Positions 16,690 to 24,869 of a stretch of DNA of 42,711 bases are shown piece after piece. The position numbers and the translations under genes were made by a program. The notes beneath the pieces are model-generated. The model saw nothing but the letters and a program-made list of their open reading frames with translations. It made no database searches and was not told the DNA's origin. The stretch's first letter is position 1, and the number at the start of each line of letters is the position of its first letter. Source of the DNA: Coriobacteriia bacterium (GTDB taxonomy: Bacteria; Actinomycetota; Coriobacteriia; Anaerosomatales; PALSA-660); the NCBI GenBank assembly GCA_030652345.1, contig JAUSAU010000006.1, forward strand, positions 1 to 42,711. Direction: 5' to 3'.

Positions 16690-17789
16690 CGCTGACCGGC
16701 GCATTCGAAGGCAGGACCGTCCTCGTCACCGGGCACACCGGCTTCAAGGGCTCATGGCTTACGCGCTGGCTCGTGCGTTCCGGCGCCCGCGTGGTCGGAT
16801 TGGCGCTCGAGCCCTACACGGACCGCGACAACTTCGTCGTCTGCGGGATGACTGCCGACCTCGCGGACCACGCGATCATCGACGTCCGGGATGCGGCGGC
16901 AGTCGCCGCCTTCACAGCGAAGAACCGGCCGGATGTCGTCTTCCATCTCGCGGCCCAGCCGCTCGTGCGCCTCTCCTACGAGCAGCCGGCCGACACGTTC
17001 TCCACCAACGTCGTCGGGTGCTGCAACGTGCTCGATGCCGTGCGCGCCTGCGACAGTGTGGCCGCGACGCTCGTCATCACCTCCGACAAGTGCTACCGCA
17101 ACAACGAGTGGGTCTGGGGCTACCGGGAGACCGATACGCTCGGCGGGCACGATCCCTACTCCGCGAGCAAGGCGGCGGAAGAGATCGTGGTGTCGTCCTA
17201 CCGGGACTCGTTCTTCACCCCGAGGGGCAGGCATCTGGCCTCGGTGCGTGCCGGCAACGTCATCGGCGGCGGCGACTGGGCCGCCGACCGGATCGTCCCG
17301 GACGCGGTCCGCGCGCTGTCCTCCGGCTCCGAGATCGGCGTGCGCAACCCCGGTTCCACCCGGCCATGGCAGCACGTGCTCGAGCCCCTCGGCGGCTACC
17401 TGCTCCTCGCCGCATCGATGCTCGAGACGCCCGGCCGCTTCGACGAGGCGTTCAACTTCGGCCCCGCCGATGACGCCACCATCACGGTCGGGGAGCTGTC
17501 GGACCTGATCGTCTCTGCGTGGGGAAGCGGCGCCTGGGCGCACACGGGCGAGCAGAGCGCCGTCCACGAGGCCGGTTGGCTCGCGCTCGACTGCAGCAAA
17601 GCGCACCGTAGCCTCGGCTGGGAGCCGCAGCTCACTGTCGAGGAGGCGGTCGAGTGGACGATCGAGTGGTACCGCACGCAGGACGCGGGCGGGGACTGCA
17701 GCGCGCTGGTCGACCGACAGATCGACACCTACGCGAGGCGTGCCGGGCAGTCATGGCTGGATCCCCATATGGCGGGAGGCTCCCGATGA
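16686..17789 (+). CDS. rfbG: CDP-glucose 4,6-dehydratase
   Basis: 367 residues, GTG start overlapping the rfbF stop. The NAD-binding motif GHTGFKG is at residues 16-22. The catalytic region has TSDKCYRNNEW and the YSASK motif (Tyr158, Lys162), with AGNVIGGGDWAADRIVPD typical of RfbG. It converts CDP-glucose to CDP-4-keto-6-deoxyglucose, the RfbH substrate. It is coupled by ATGA to the cupin gene that follows. Confidence 0.95.
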   Translation: MTLTGAFEGRTVLVTGHTGFKGSWLTRWLVRSGARVVGLALEPYTDRDNFVVCGMTADLADHAIIDVRDAAAVAAFTAKNRPDVVFHLAAQPLVRLSYEQPADTFSTNVVGCCNVLDAVRACDSVAATLVITSDKCYRNNEWVWGYRETDTLGGHDPYSASKAAEEIVVSSYRDSFFTPRGRHLASVRAGNVIGGGDWAADRIVPDAVRALSSGSEIGVRNPGSTRPWQHVLEPLGGYLLLAASMLETPGRFDEAFNFGPADDATITVGELSDLIVSAWGSGAWAHTGEQSAVHEAGWLALDCSKAHRSLGWEPQLTVEEAVEWTIEWYRTQDAGGDCSALVDRQIDTYARRAGQSWLDPHMAGGSR

Positions 17790-18235
17790 TCGACGGCGTC
17801 CGCATCACCCCGCTGCGGCAGATCCACGACGAGCGCGGCAAGGTCATGAAGATGATGACCCGCGACGACGACGCGTTCCGCGACTTCGGTGAGATCTACT
17901 TCTCCTGCGTCTACCCGGGCGCCGTGAAGGGCTGGCACATCCACCGGGAGATGTGGCTCAACTACGCCGTCGTGTCGGGCGCGATCAAGTTCGTCCTGTA
18001 CGACTCCCGTGCCGGCTCGCCGACCTTCGGCGAAGTCCAGGAGCTGTTCCTCTCCCCGGAGAACTACGCGCTCGTGACCGTGCCCCCCGGCGTCTGGAAC
18101 GGCTTCAAGGGAACCGGTACGGAAACGGCGATCGTCGCCAACTGCGCCACCATCCCACACGATCCGGGCGAGATCGACCGGCTCGACCCGCACGACAACG
18201 ACATCCCGTACGACTGGACCCGCCGTGACGGCTGA
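17786..18235 (+). CDS. RmlC-like cupin, nucleotide-sugar epimerase family
   Basis: 149 residues, shorter than classic RmlC (about 180). It has the conserved GWHIH box holding the family's catalytic histidine, the LYDSRAGSPTFGEV box with the partner aspartate, and VPPGVWNGFKG. The region where RmlC has the catalytic tyrosine reads CATIPHDPGEIDRL, so that Tyr is not evident. It may therefore be a single-centre epimerase (such as the C5 epimerase of ascarylose synthesis), an isomerase, or a non-catalytic form. Coupling to rfbG by a 4-base overlap shows it works on a CDP-4-keto sugar, though dTDP-rhamnose synthesis cannot be fully excluded; no rmlA, B or D is present. Confidence 0.75.
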   Translation: MIDGVRITPLRQIHDERGKVMKMMTRDDDAFRDFGEIYFSCVYPGAVKGWHIHREMWLNYAVVSGAIKFVLYDSRAGSPTFGEVQELFLSPENYALVTVPPGVWNGFKGTGTETAIVANCATIPHDPGEIDRLDPHDNDIPYDWTRRDG

Positions 18236-19166
18236 GCCACAGCCGGATGTCGCCGCCGCTCTCGCGGGAGCGCGCGTCCTGGTCACCGGCGCGAGCGGCT
18301 TCATCGGTCGACGGCTGGTAGCTCGCCTGCTCTCGGCAGGCGCACAGGTGCACGCCATCGATCTTGTGCCCTCGGGCGCGGCCGGCGTCACAGAGTACCT
18401 GTGTGACCTCAGGGACGCGGCGGCCACGGCCGCCGCTGTCGATTCGGCCGATCCGAGCGTCGTGTTCCACCTCGCCGCGTTCAAGCAGCGCACAGCCGCC
18501 CCCGACGCTTTCGCCGACGCGGTACTCGACAACATCACGGGGACGCTCGATCTCGTGGTTCCGCTCTGCGGGCGCCCGGGCCTGCGTGCGCTCGTCGCCG
18601 TGGGGACCGCCGAGGAGTACGCGGGGCGGGAACCGTTGTATTCGGAGTCGATGCGCGAGGCGCCTGTCTCAGCGTATTCGTTCTCGAAGACGTCGATGGT
18701 CCATATGCTCCAGACGTTCCATCGTGTTCACGGCCTTCCCGCTGTGGTCCTGCGTCCGACCATCGCCTACGGGCCCGGTCAGGGGACTGAGATGTTCCTG
18801 CCCGCGCTGATCGAGGCGATGATGAGGGGCGATCGATTCCCGATGACGGCCGGTGAGCAGATGCGCGACTTCATCTATGTCGACGATGTCGTCGAGGCGC
18901 TCGTGGCAGCGGCGAGCACGCCTTCGGCGAGTGGCGGCATCTTCAACGTGGGTAGCGGTGAGTCCGTCATGTTGCGCCATGTCGCGATGCGGGTTGAGAG
19001 ACTGGCCGGGCGCGCGGGGCTCCTTGGTCTCGGCGAGGTCCCGTATCGTGCCGGTGAGTCGATGGCCTATGCGGTCGACATCTCGTCGGCGCGCAGTGTG
19101 CTCGGCTGGTCACCGGCCGTCGGACTCGACGAAGGACTCGCGATCACGGTCGAGTCGTACCGATGA
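18225..19166 (+). CDS. NAD-dependent sugar epimerase/dehydratase (extended SDR)
   Basis: 313 residues. GTG 18225 overlaps the cupin gene by 11 bases. The Rossmann motif GASGFIGR begins near residue 21 and the catalytic YSFSK has Tyr151 and Lys155; RPTIAYGPGQGTEMF and MRDFIYVDDVVEAL are typical of nucleotide-sugar epimerases and C4 reductases. Given rfbF-rfbG upstream, a CDP-3,6-dideoxyhexose or CDP-6-deoxyhexose C4 reductase/epimerase (abequose/paratose-synthase-like) is plausible. Substrate is not proven. The next gene overlaps by ATGA. Confidence 0.82.
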   Translation: MTAEPQPDVAAALAGARVLVTGASGFIGRRLVARLLSAGAQVHAIDLVPSGAAGVTEYLCDLRDAAATAAAVDSADPSVVFHLAAFKQRTAAPDAFADAVLDNITGTLDLVVPLCGRPGLRALVAVGTAEEYAGREPLYSESMREAPVSAYSFSKTSMVHMLQTFHRVHGLPAVVLRPTIAYGPGQGTEMFLPALIEAMMRGDRFPMTAGEQMRDFIYVDDVVEALVAAASTPSASGGIFNVGSGESVMLRHVAMRVERLAGRAGLLGLGEVPYRAGESMAYAVDISSARSVLGWSPAVGLDEGLAITVESYR

Positions 19167-20122
19167 GAGTCCTCGTCACCGGCGGGTTCGGCTATCTCGG
19201 CGCTCAGGTCGTGCGCCACTTCCACGAGCATGGATTCGATGTGCGGGCGCTGGACCGCTGCCCGAGTGACGGGCACGTGGCATGGGCGTCGCAGCTCGGC
19301 GTCGACGTGCTGGCCGGCGACATCACACGGCCGGACCGCCTCGCCGCAGCCGTCGCCGACGTCGATGTCGTCGTCCACGCGGCCGCGCTCAACATGCGGG
19401 CGTGCGCCGCCGACCCGGCCCTTGCGCTGCAGGTCAACGCGCTCGGTACGCGCAACGTGCTCGCCGCGGCCGCGGAGGCCGGAGTCGCCCGGTTCGTCTA
19501 TCTATCCACCATCCACGTCTACGGCTCGCTCGCGGGCGCGACCGTCGACGAGTCCTACCCGCAGCGCCCGGTCAGCGACTATGGGGTCAGCAAGCTTGCC
19601 GGCGAGGCTTACTGTCACCGCTTCGCCGCCGCCGGCGCGATCGAGGCGGTCGTACTGCGGCCGGCGAACGGCTTCGGACCTCCGGTCTTCGCCGATGCCG
19701 ACTGCTGGATGCTGGCGGTCAACGACTTCTGCCGCACCGCGTACCGCACCGGCGAGATCGTGCTGCTCTCGCCGGGCACGCAGCGCCGCGACTTCCTCGC
19801 GCTCTCGGACACCGTCCGCGCGATTGCGACCGTCGCTACGACGGAGGCGCTGCCGTCCGACGCCGCGGCCGCCGTTCTCAACGTGGGTGCCGGGATCTCG
19901 TTGTCGATCCGCGAGCTCGCGTCGATCGCCGCCGAGGTGTGCAGCGAGGTGTACGGGCGTGCGGTGACGGTACGTCTTCCGCGCGGCACCGAGGCCCTGA
20001 CCGATGACGCTCCGGTCGACTATCGCTACGACCTGATCTCGGCGCTCGGATACGCGCCCGCGACCGACATGCGGGCCGGCATCCGGGCCGTCGCGGAGTA
20101 CGTCGCCGCGCTGGAAGGCTGA
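19163..20122 (+). CDS. NAD-dependent sugar epimerase/dehydratase (extended SDR)
   Basis: 319 residues, ATG overlapping the previous stop. The dinucleotide motif GGFGYLG is at residues 7-13 and the catalytic YGVSK has Tyr140 and Lys144. The sequence RPANGFGPPVFADADCW marks a UDP/CDP-sugar SDR. It is a separate subfamily from its upstream neighbour; the two share only the general fold. It probably supplies a second nucleotide sugar or catalyses a later step of the CDP-sugar route. Confidence 0.82.
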   Translation: MRVLVTGGFGYLGAQVVRHFHEHGFDVRALDRCPSDGHVAWASQLGVDVLAGDITRPDRLAAAVADVDVVVHAAALNMRACAADPALALQVNALGTRNVLAAAAEAGVARFVYLSTIHVYGSLAGATVDESYPQRPVSDYGVSKLAGEAYCHRFAAAGAIEAVVLRPANGFGPPVFADADCWMLAVNDFCRTAYRTGEIVLLSPGTQRRDFLALSDTVRAIATVATTEALPSDAAAAVLNVGAGISLSIRELASIAAEVCSEVYGRAVTVRLPRGTEALTDDAPVDYRYDLISALGYAPATDMRAGIRAVAEYVAALEG

Positions 20123-20131
20123 GGGTCGGCT

Positions 20132-21022
20132 GTGGCCCCGCGATTCTCGGTCATCATGCCCACGCACCAGGCGGCCGCGTTCATCGAACGCACCATCCGC
20201 TGCGTCCTCGACCAGACCTGTGCCGACTGGGAGCTGGTCATCGTCGACAACGGGTCGACCGATGGGACCGACGCGATCGTCGCGTCGTTCGACGATGCTC
20301 GCATCCGGTATGCCTGGCAGGAGGACTCAGGCCTGCCGGCCAACTCCCGCAACAATGCGATCCGCATGGCGACCGGCGACTTCCTGGCGTTCCTCGATGC
20401 GGACGACTGGTGGGCGCCGACGAAGCTCGAGCGGGTCGCCGCCGTCCTCGATGCGGATCCCGCGATCGATCTGGTCTGTCACGACGTCAATATCGTCGAT
20501 CCCACGGGACGCGTGCTCGTGCACCGCACCTACGTCCTCGATCAGCGGGATGCGTACACACAACTGCTCCACCGCGGGTGCTTCCTGACGACATCCGCGA
20601 CCGTCCTGCGGCGCAGTCGTGCTCTCGACGCCGGCCTGTTCGACGAGAGGCGGGACTTCCTCACCGTCGAGGACTTCGACCTGTGGTTGAAGGTCGCACG
20701 TGCCGGCGCCCGATTTCGGCTCATCAATGAGACGCTGGGTACGTACCTCGTGCACTCGAAGGGTGCCCTGAACGCCGACATCGAGCGGAACTACGACAAC
20801 ATGTTCGCCATGCTCCACACCCACTACCTGCCTCTGGCAGCCGCCGGGCAGCTCGACGTGTCCGCAGTGCTCGTGCGCCGCGCCCGCGCCGGAATCTCGA
20901 CCGTGCGCGTGCTCGCACGGGGCAGGCGGATCAGGCGCGCGCTGGCGCGCCTGATCCGCCTGCCTGCCGAGATCCTCGCCGACCGGGCGGCGTACCGCGC
21001 CGCCGCCGGGGACCCGTCGTGA
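20132..21022 (+). CDS. Glycosyltransferase family 2 with basic C-terminal segment
   Basis: 296 residues, GTG start. The GT-A domain opens with FSVIMPTHQAAAFIERTI and has LVIVDNGSTDGTDAIV and the DXD-type metal site LDADDWW near residue 90. TVEDFDLWLKVARAG is the family's acceptor-side motif. The last 40 residues are rich in arginine (RGRRIRRALARLIRLP), probably an amphipathic membrane-contact helix. That helix is encoded by a perfect 20-bp inverted repeat (20921-20964), described separately. The stop overlaps the next start (GTGA). Confidence 0.86.
   Translation: MAPRFSVIMPTHQAAAFIERTIRCVLDQTCADWELVIVDNGSTDGTDAIVASFDDARIRYAWQEDSGLPANSRNNAIRMATGDFLAFLDADDWWAPTKLERVAAVLDADPAIDLVCHDVNIVDPTGRVLVHRTYVLDQRDAYTQLLHRGCFLTTSATVLRRSRALDAGLFDERRDFLTVEDFDLWLKVARAGARFRLINETLGTYLVHSKGALNADIERNYDNMFAMLHTHYLPLAAAGQLDVSAVLVRRARAGISTVRVLARGRRIRRALARLIRLPAEILADRAAYRAAAGDPS
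20921..20964. repeat. Perfect 20-bp inverted repeat inside a coding region
   Basis: Bases 20921-20940 and 20945-20964 are exact reverse complements separated by the tetraloop GCTG. In the mRNA this would be a very stable 20-bp GC-rich hairpin about 60 bases before the stop of the GT2 gene and the overlapping start of the GT4 gene. The two arms code for RRIRRA and RLIRLP-like basic sequence. Confidence 0.95.
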
Positions 21023-22164
21023 GGTCGCTCAAGGGGATCGGCATCCTGCTGGTCAACAACTTCGCAGGACCGGGGATGGGTGGCGGCGAGGTGCACCTGC
21101 TCAACCTCGCGCGCGCCTGCCGGGATGCCGGGATGCTCGTCCATGTCGTATGCCAGCCGGGCGGGGAGCTCGAGGCCGCCGCACGGGCCCTCGGCGTGAC
21201 GGTGGCGCCGTACCGCCTCGGCCGGCGCAACCTGCTTCGGACCAGTTCGCGCATCCGGAAGTACGTGGGGCGCAACGGTGTCCAGGTGGTCCACTCCGGG
21301 GGCGTCCTGGCCAACGTGATCGTACGTCTCGCGTGCCGGCAGCTGCCGGTCTGCGTCGTCACGACCGTCCAGGTCGAGCCGGGAGCAGCGGCGTTCGACG
21401 GGGGAGGCCGACGGGGCGTGTGGCTTCGCCGGCTGCTCGAGCGGGCGACCCGCGGGCGGAGCGACCGCTTCGTCACCGTCTCGCACGCGATAGCCCGAAC
21501 GCTCGTCGCCGACGGCGTGCCGGAGTCGCGCGTCATCGTCGCCCACAACGGCGTCCGCGTCGGCGAGGTGCGGTCCGCCGCCGTCGGTGCCCTGCCTGAC
21601 GCGTTCGCCGGCGCCGCTCCCGTGGTGGGGTGCATCGCCCGGCTCGAACTCGTGAAGGGCGTCGACGTCTTCATCCGGGCCGCGGCTGCCGCCACCGGCT
21701 CCGCCGCGCGGTTCGTGATCGTCGGCGACGGCTCGCAGCGCGAGGCACTCGAGGCGCTCGCCTCCGATCTGGGTGTCTCCGGGAGCGTCACCTTCACCGG
21801 CGTCCTGGCACCCGCGACCCCCGCGCTCGCAAAGCTGGACGTCGTCGTGGTGCCGTCCCGCTCGGAAGGCCTTCCGATGGTGGTGCTCGAGGCCATGGCG
21901 CTTGAACGGCCTGTCGTCGCGTCGGCCGTCGGCGGCATCCCTGAGGCCGTGGACGACGGGGTCACCGGTCTGCTCGTGCCTCCCGACGATCCGGAAGCGC
22001 TCGCCGCCGCGATCACGCGACTGCTCGATGACCCGGCTATGCGGGCGTCGATGGGCGCCGCGGGAGCGGCGCGCGTCGTCGACCACTTCTCGCTCGAGGA
22101 CCAGATGCGCCAGTACCTCGGCCTCTTCCGCTCGCTGGTCTCCGAGGCCGCGAAGCGCGACTGA
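21019..22164 (+). CDS. Glycosyltransferase family 4
   Basis: 381 residues, GTG start coupled to the GT2 stop. A GT-B fold is shown by the N-terminal glycine loop GPGMGGGEVHLLNLARA near residue 18, VTVSHAIARTLV in the middle, VGCIARLELVKGVDVF and VIVGDGSQREAL in the donor half, and the E-X7-E segment SEGLPMVVLEAMALERPVVA. It would add one sugar of the repeat unit in the cytoplasm. The donor is not predictable from sequence. Confidence 0.88.
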   Translation: MRSLKGIGILLVNNFAGPGMGGGEVHLLNLARACRDAGMLVHVVCQPGGELEAAARALGVTVAPYRLGRRNLLRTSSRIRKYVGRNGVQVVHSGGVLANVIVRLACRQLPVCVVTTVQVEPGAAAFDGGGRRGVWLRRLLERATRGRSDRFVTVSHAIARTLVADGVPESRVIVAHNGVRVGEVRSAAVGALPDAFAGAAPVVGCIARLELVKGVDVFIRAAAAATGSAARFVIVGDGSQREALEALASDLGVSGSVTFTGVLAPATPALAKLDVVVVPSRSEGLPMVVLEAMALERPVVASAVGGIPEAVDDGVTGLLVPPDDPEALAAAITRLLDDPAMRASMGAAGAARVVDHFSLEDQMRQYLGLFRSLVSEAAKRD

Positions 22165-22310
22165 GCCCGGCGCCGGATCGGGTGCGGCGGTGCCTGCGCG
22201 ACCCGAGTTCACGGGACGGCTTCGGTGGTACCCGAAGGACGTCCGATGTAGCAGAATGGGCGAGGTGTACGGCTCGCTCGAGGCCGTGCCTTCTCCGGAG
22301 GTGAGCGACG

Positions 22311-23717
22311 ATGTGCGACCCCCGCCCCATCCGCTTCGGTACCGATGGCTGGCGCGCCGTTATCGGTGATGACTTCACGTACGACAACCTGCGGCGCGTC
22401 GCCGACGCAGCGGGCAGGGTCTTCGCCGCCGACTCGCCGGGCGGCACCGTCGTCGTCGGCTACGACACACGCTTCGAGGCAGGCGCCTTCGCCGCCGCAG
22501 CCGCTGAGGTCCTGGCGTCCCACGGCCTCGTCGTCAAGGTGTCCGACCGCTACTGTCCGACCCCCGCCCTGTGCTGGTCCGTCGCGCGCGATGAGACGGC
22601 GATCGGCGGCGTCATGCTGACCGCCAGCCACAATCCCGCCCCGTATCTCGGCTTCAAGCTCCGCATGTCCGACGGCGGCGCCTCTCCGGTCTCGTTCACG
22701 GACCGCGTCGAGGCCGAGCTCGCCGATGCGCCGCCGGCAGCCCGGGGTGCGTTCGAGTCGTTCGACCTGATCGGCCCGTACCTCGCCGCCCTGCGTTCGC
22801 TCGTCGACGAGGACGCGATCCGCGCCGCGGGACTCAAGGTCCTGGTAGACCCGCTCTACGGTGCGGGCCGCGGCTACCTCGCCGAGACGCTGCGCTCCCT
22901 CGGCGTCGAGGTCACCGAGCTCCATGGCGAGGCGAACCCGGGCTTCGGCGGACTGCACCCCGAGCCGATCCCCCCGCATATCGACCGGGCGCGCGACATC
23001 GTGCGGGAGCGCGGGCTCGATGCGGCGTTCATCACAGACGGCGATGCCGACCGCATCGGTGCCGCCGACGGGACCGGCGCGTTCGTGAACCCGCATCGCA
23101 TCATCTGCCTGGTCGCCCGCCACCTCATCGAGGACAAGGGGCAGTGCGGGAAGATCGTGAAGACACTCTCCACCTCGGTGCTCGTCGACCGCCTCGCCCG
23201 CATCCTGAACGTCGAGACGGTGACCACACCGGTCGGCTTCAAGTGGATCTACGAGGAGATGGTCAAGGGCGGCGTCCTCATCGGCGGCGAGGAGTCCGGC
23301 GGTATCGGCATGCCCTTGCACGTACGCGAACGCGACGGCCTGCTGATGTCCCTGCTGCTCGCCGAGATGATGGCGCAGCGCCAGATGGGGCTCGGCGATC
23401 TGGTCGCCGACCTGCTCGCGCTCACCGGCACCATGGAGTACGGCCGCGTGGACCTCAGGCTCGACGCGGCGCGCAAGGACGCGTTCGTCGCATCGTGGGC
23501 ATCGCTGTCGCCCGCCACGGTCGCCGGCCTGCCGGTCGGCGAGATCGTGCGTGCTGACGGCATCAAGTTCCTCCTGCCCGACGACGCCTGGCTCCTGATG
23601 CGCGCGTCGGGCACGGAGCCGCTCGTCCGCATCTACGCGGAGGCGGCCGATCAGGGGGCGGTCGACGCGTTGCTGGCCGCCGGTCGCGCGATGGCCGAGG
23701 GCGGGGCAGGCGCGTGA
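22311..23717 (+). CDS. Phosphoglucomutase/phosphomannomutase family protein
   Basis: 468 residues, ATG with GGAGGTGAG 9 bases upstream. All four alpha-D-phosphohexomutase sites are present: the phosphoserine loop MLTASHNPAPYLG, the metal loop DGDADRIGA, the sugar-specificity loop GGEESGGIG, and the phosphate-binding RASGTEPLVRIY. The Glu-containing GEESGG loop fits glucose/mannose phosphates. It supplies glucose-1-phosphate (RfbF substrate) or mannose-1-phosphate. The 146-base gap upstream contains a small hairpin (22220-22237) and a CAGAAT -10-like hexamer at 22252, neither strong. Confidence 0.92.
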   Translation: MCDPRPIRFGTDGWRAVIGDDFTYDNLRRVADAAGRVFAADSPGGTVVVGYDTRFEAGAFAAAAAEVLASHGLVVKVSDRYCPTPALCWSVARDETAIGGVMLTASHNPAPYLGFKLRMSDGGASPVSFTDRVEAELADAPPAARGAFESFDLIGPYLAALRSLVDEDAIRAAGLKVLVDPLYGAGRGYLAETLRSLGVEVTELHGEANPGFGGLHPEPIPPHIDRARDIVRERGLDAAFITDGDADRIGAADGTGAFVNPHRIICLVARHLIEDKGQCGKIVKTLSTSVLVDRLARILNVETVTTPVGFKWIYEEMVKGGVLIGGEESGGIGMPLHVRERDGLLMSLLLAEMMAQRQMGLGDLVADLLALTGTMEYGRVDLRLDAARKDAFVASWASLSPATVAGLPVGEIVRADGIKFLLPDDAWLLMRASGTEPLVRIYAEAADQGAVDALLAAGRAMAEGGAGA

Positions 23718-24862
23718 GCATGCGCATCGCGCTGGTCAACAAGTACTACTTCCCGCCGCATCTCGGCGGCATCGAGACGTACATGCAGATGCTCGCCGAG
23801 GGCCTGGCTGCGCGCCCGGGGGTCTGTGTCGAGGCGATCGTGAGCAACGAGGGTGACGAGACGGTTCGCGAGGTCATCAAAGGCGTCGAGGTCCTGCGCC
23901 TCGCGCGGGCCTTCGCCGCATCGTCCACGCCGGTCGCGTTCGGGATGGCCGAGGCCATCCGCGCAGCGGCGACCGGTACGGAGCGCTCGGACCTCTTCCA
24001 CCTGCAGTTCCCGTATCCCTGGGGCGACTGGGCCTGGCAGCGCGCCGGCTCGCCGGGTCCGATGGTGCTCACCTACCACAGTGACATCGTGAGGCAGCGG
24101 GTCCTCGGTGCGGCCTACCGGCCGGTCATGGCGCGACTGCTGGACCGGGCCTCCCGGATCATCGTGGCCTCGCCGCCGATGATCGAGAACAGCCCCTTCC
24201 TGCGGCCGCACGCCGACAAGTGCCGCGTCGTGCCGTTCGGGATCGACGTCGAGCGCTATGCGCCCACGCCGGAGCATGTCGCCGCGGCGGACGCGATCCG
24301 CGCCCGGCACGCCCGCCCGATCGTCCTGTTCGTCGGCCGCCTCATCTACTACAAGGGTGTCGATGTGCTCGTGCGCGCCATGGCGGACTTCGATGCCGAT
24401 GTCGTCCTCGTGGGCAACGGCCCGCTCGAAGGCGAGCTCCGTGAGCTTGCGGTCTCGCTGGGCGTGGCCGATCGCCTGACGTTCGTCCCGCCCGTCACCG
24501 ATGACGAGCTCGCCGCCTATATGCGCGCCGCCGACGTCTTCTGTCTCCCGAGCGTCGCTCGTTCGGAGGCGTTCGGCATCGTACAGCTCGAGGCGCACGC
24601 GTCGGGCACGCCCGTCGTGTGCACCGACCTGCCGACCGGTGTCCCGTGGGTCAACCGCGACGGTGAGACGGGACTGGTGGTCCCCGTCGGCGACGCCGCG
24701 GCGCTGGCATCAGCTTTGCGACGATTGCTGAGCGACGACGCCCTGCGCGTGCGGATGGGCGAGCGGGCCCGCGAGCGCGTCCTGGCCGAGTTCACGGTGG
24801 AGCGCATGGTCGAGAACACGGTGAGCGTCTACGAAGAGGCACTCGACCGGAAGGGCGTCTGA
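23714..24862 (+). CDS. Glycosyltransferase family 4
   Basis: 382 residues, GTG 23714 overlapping the mutase stop; ATG 23720 is an alternative start. It begins with the family motif NKYYFPPHLGGIETYMQML, has LTYHSDIVRQ, LFVGRLIYYKGVDVLVRAM, LVGNGPLEGELRELA and the E-X7-E segment SEAFGIVQLEAHASGTPVV. It is a retaining GT-B enzyme, likely mannosyl- or glucosyltransferase-like, and co-transcribed with the mutase and the initiating phosphotransferase. Confidence 0.9.
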   Translation: MSMRIALVNKYYFPPHLGGIETYMQMLAEGLAARPGVCVEAIVSNEGDETVREVIKGVEVLRLARAFAASSTPVAFGMAEAIRAAATGTERSDLFHLQFPYPWGDWAWQRAGSPGPMVLTYHSDIVRQRVLGAAYRPVMARLLDRASRIIVASPPMIENSPFLRPHADKCRVVPFGIDVERYAPTPEHVAAADAIRARHARPIVLFVGRLIYYKGVDVLVRAMADFDADVVLVGNGPLEGELRELAVSLGVADRLTFVPPVTDDELAAYMRAADVFCLPSVARSEAFGIVQLEAHASGTPVVCTDLPTGVPWVNRDGETGLVVPVGDAAALASALRRLLSDDALRVRMGERARERVLAEFTVERMVENTVSVYEEALDRKGV

Positions 24863-24869
24863 CCCGTCT

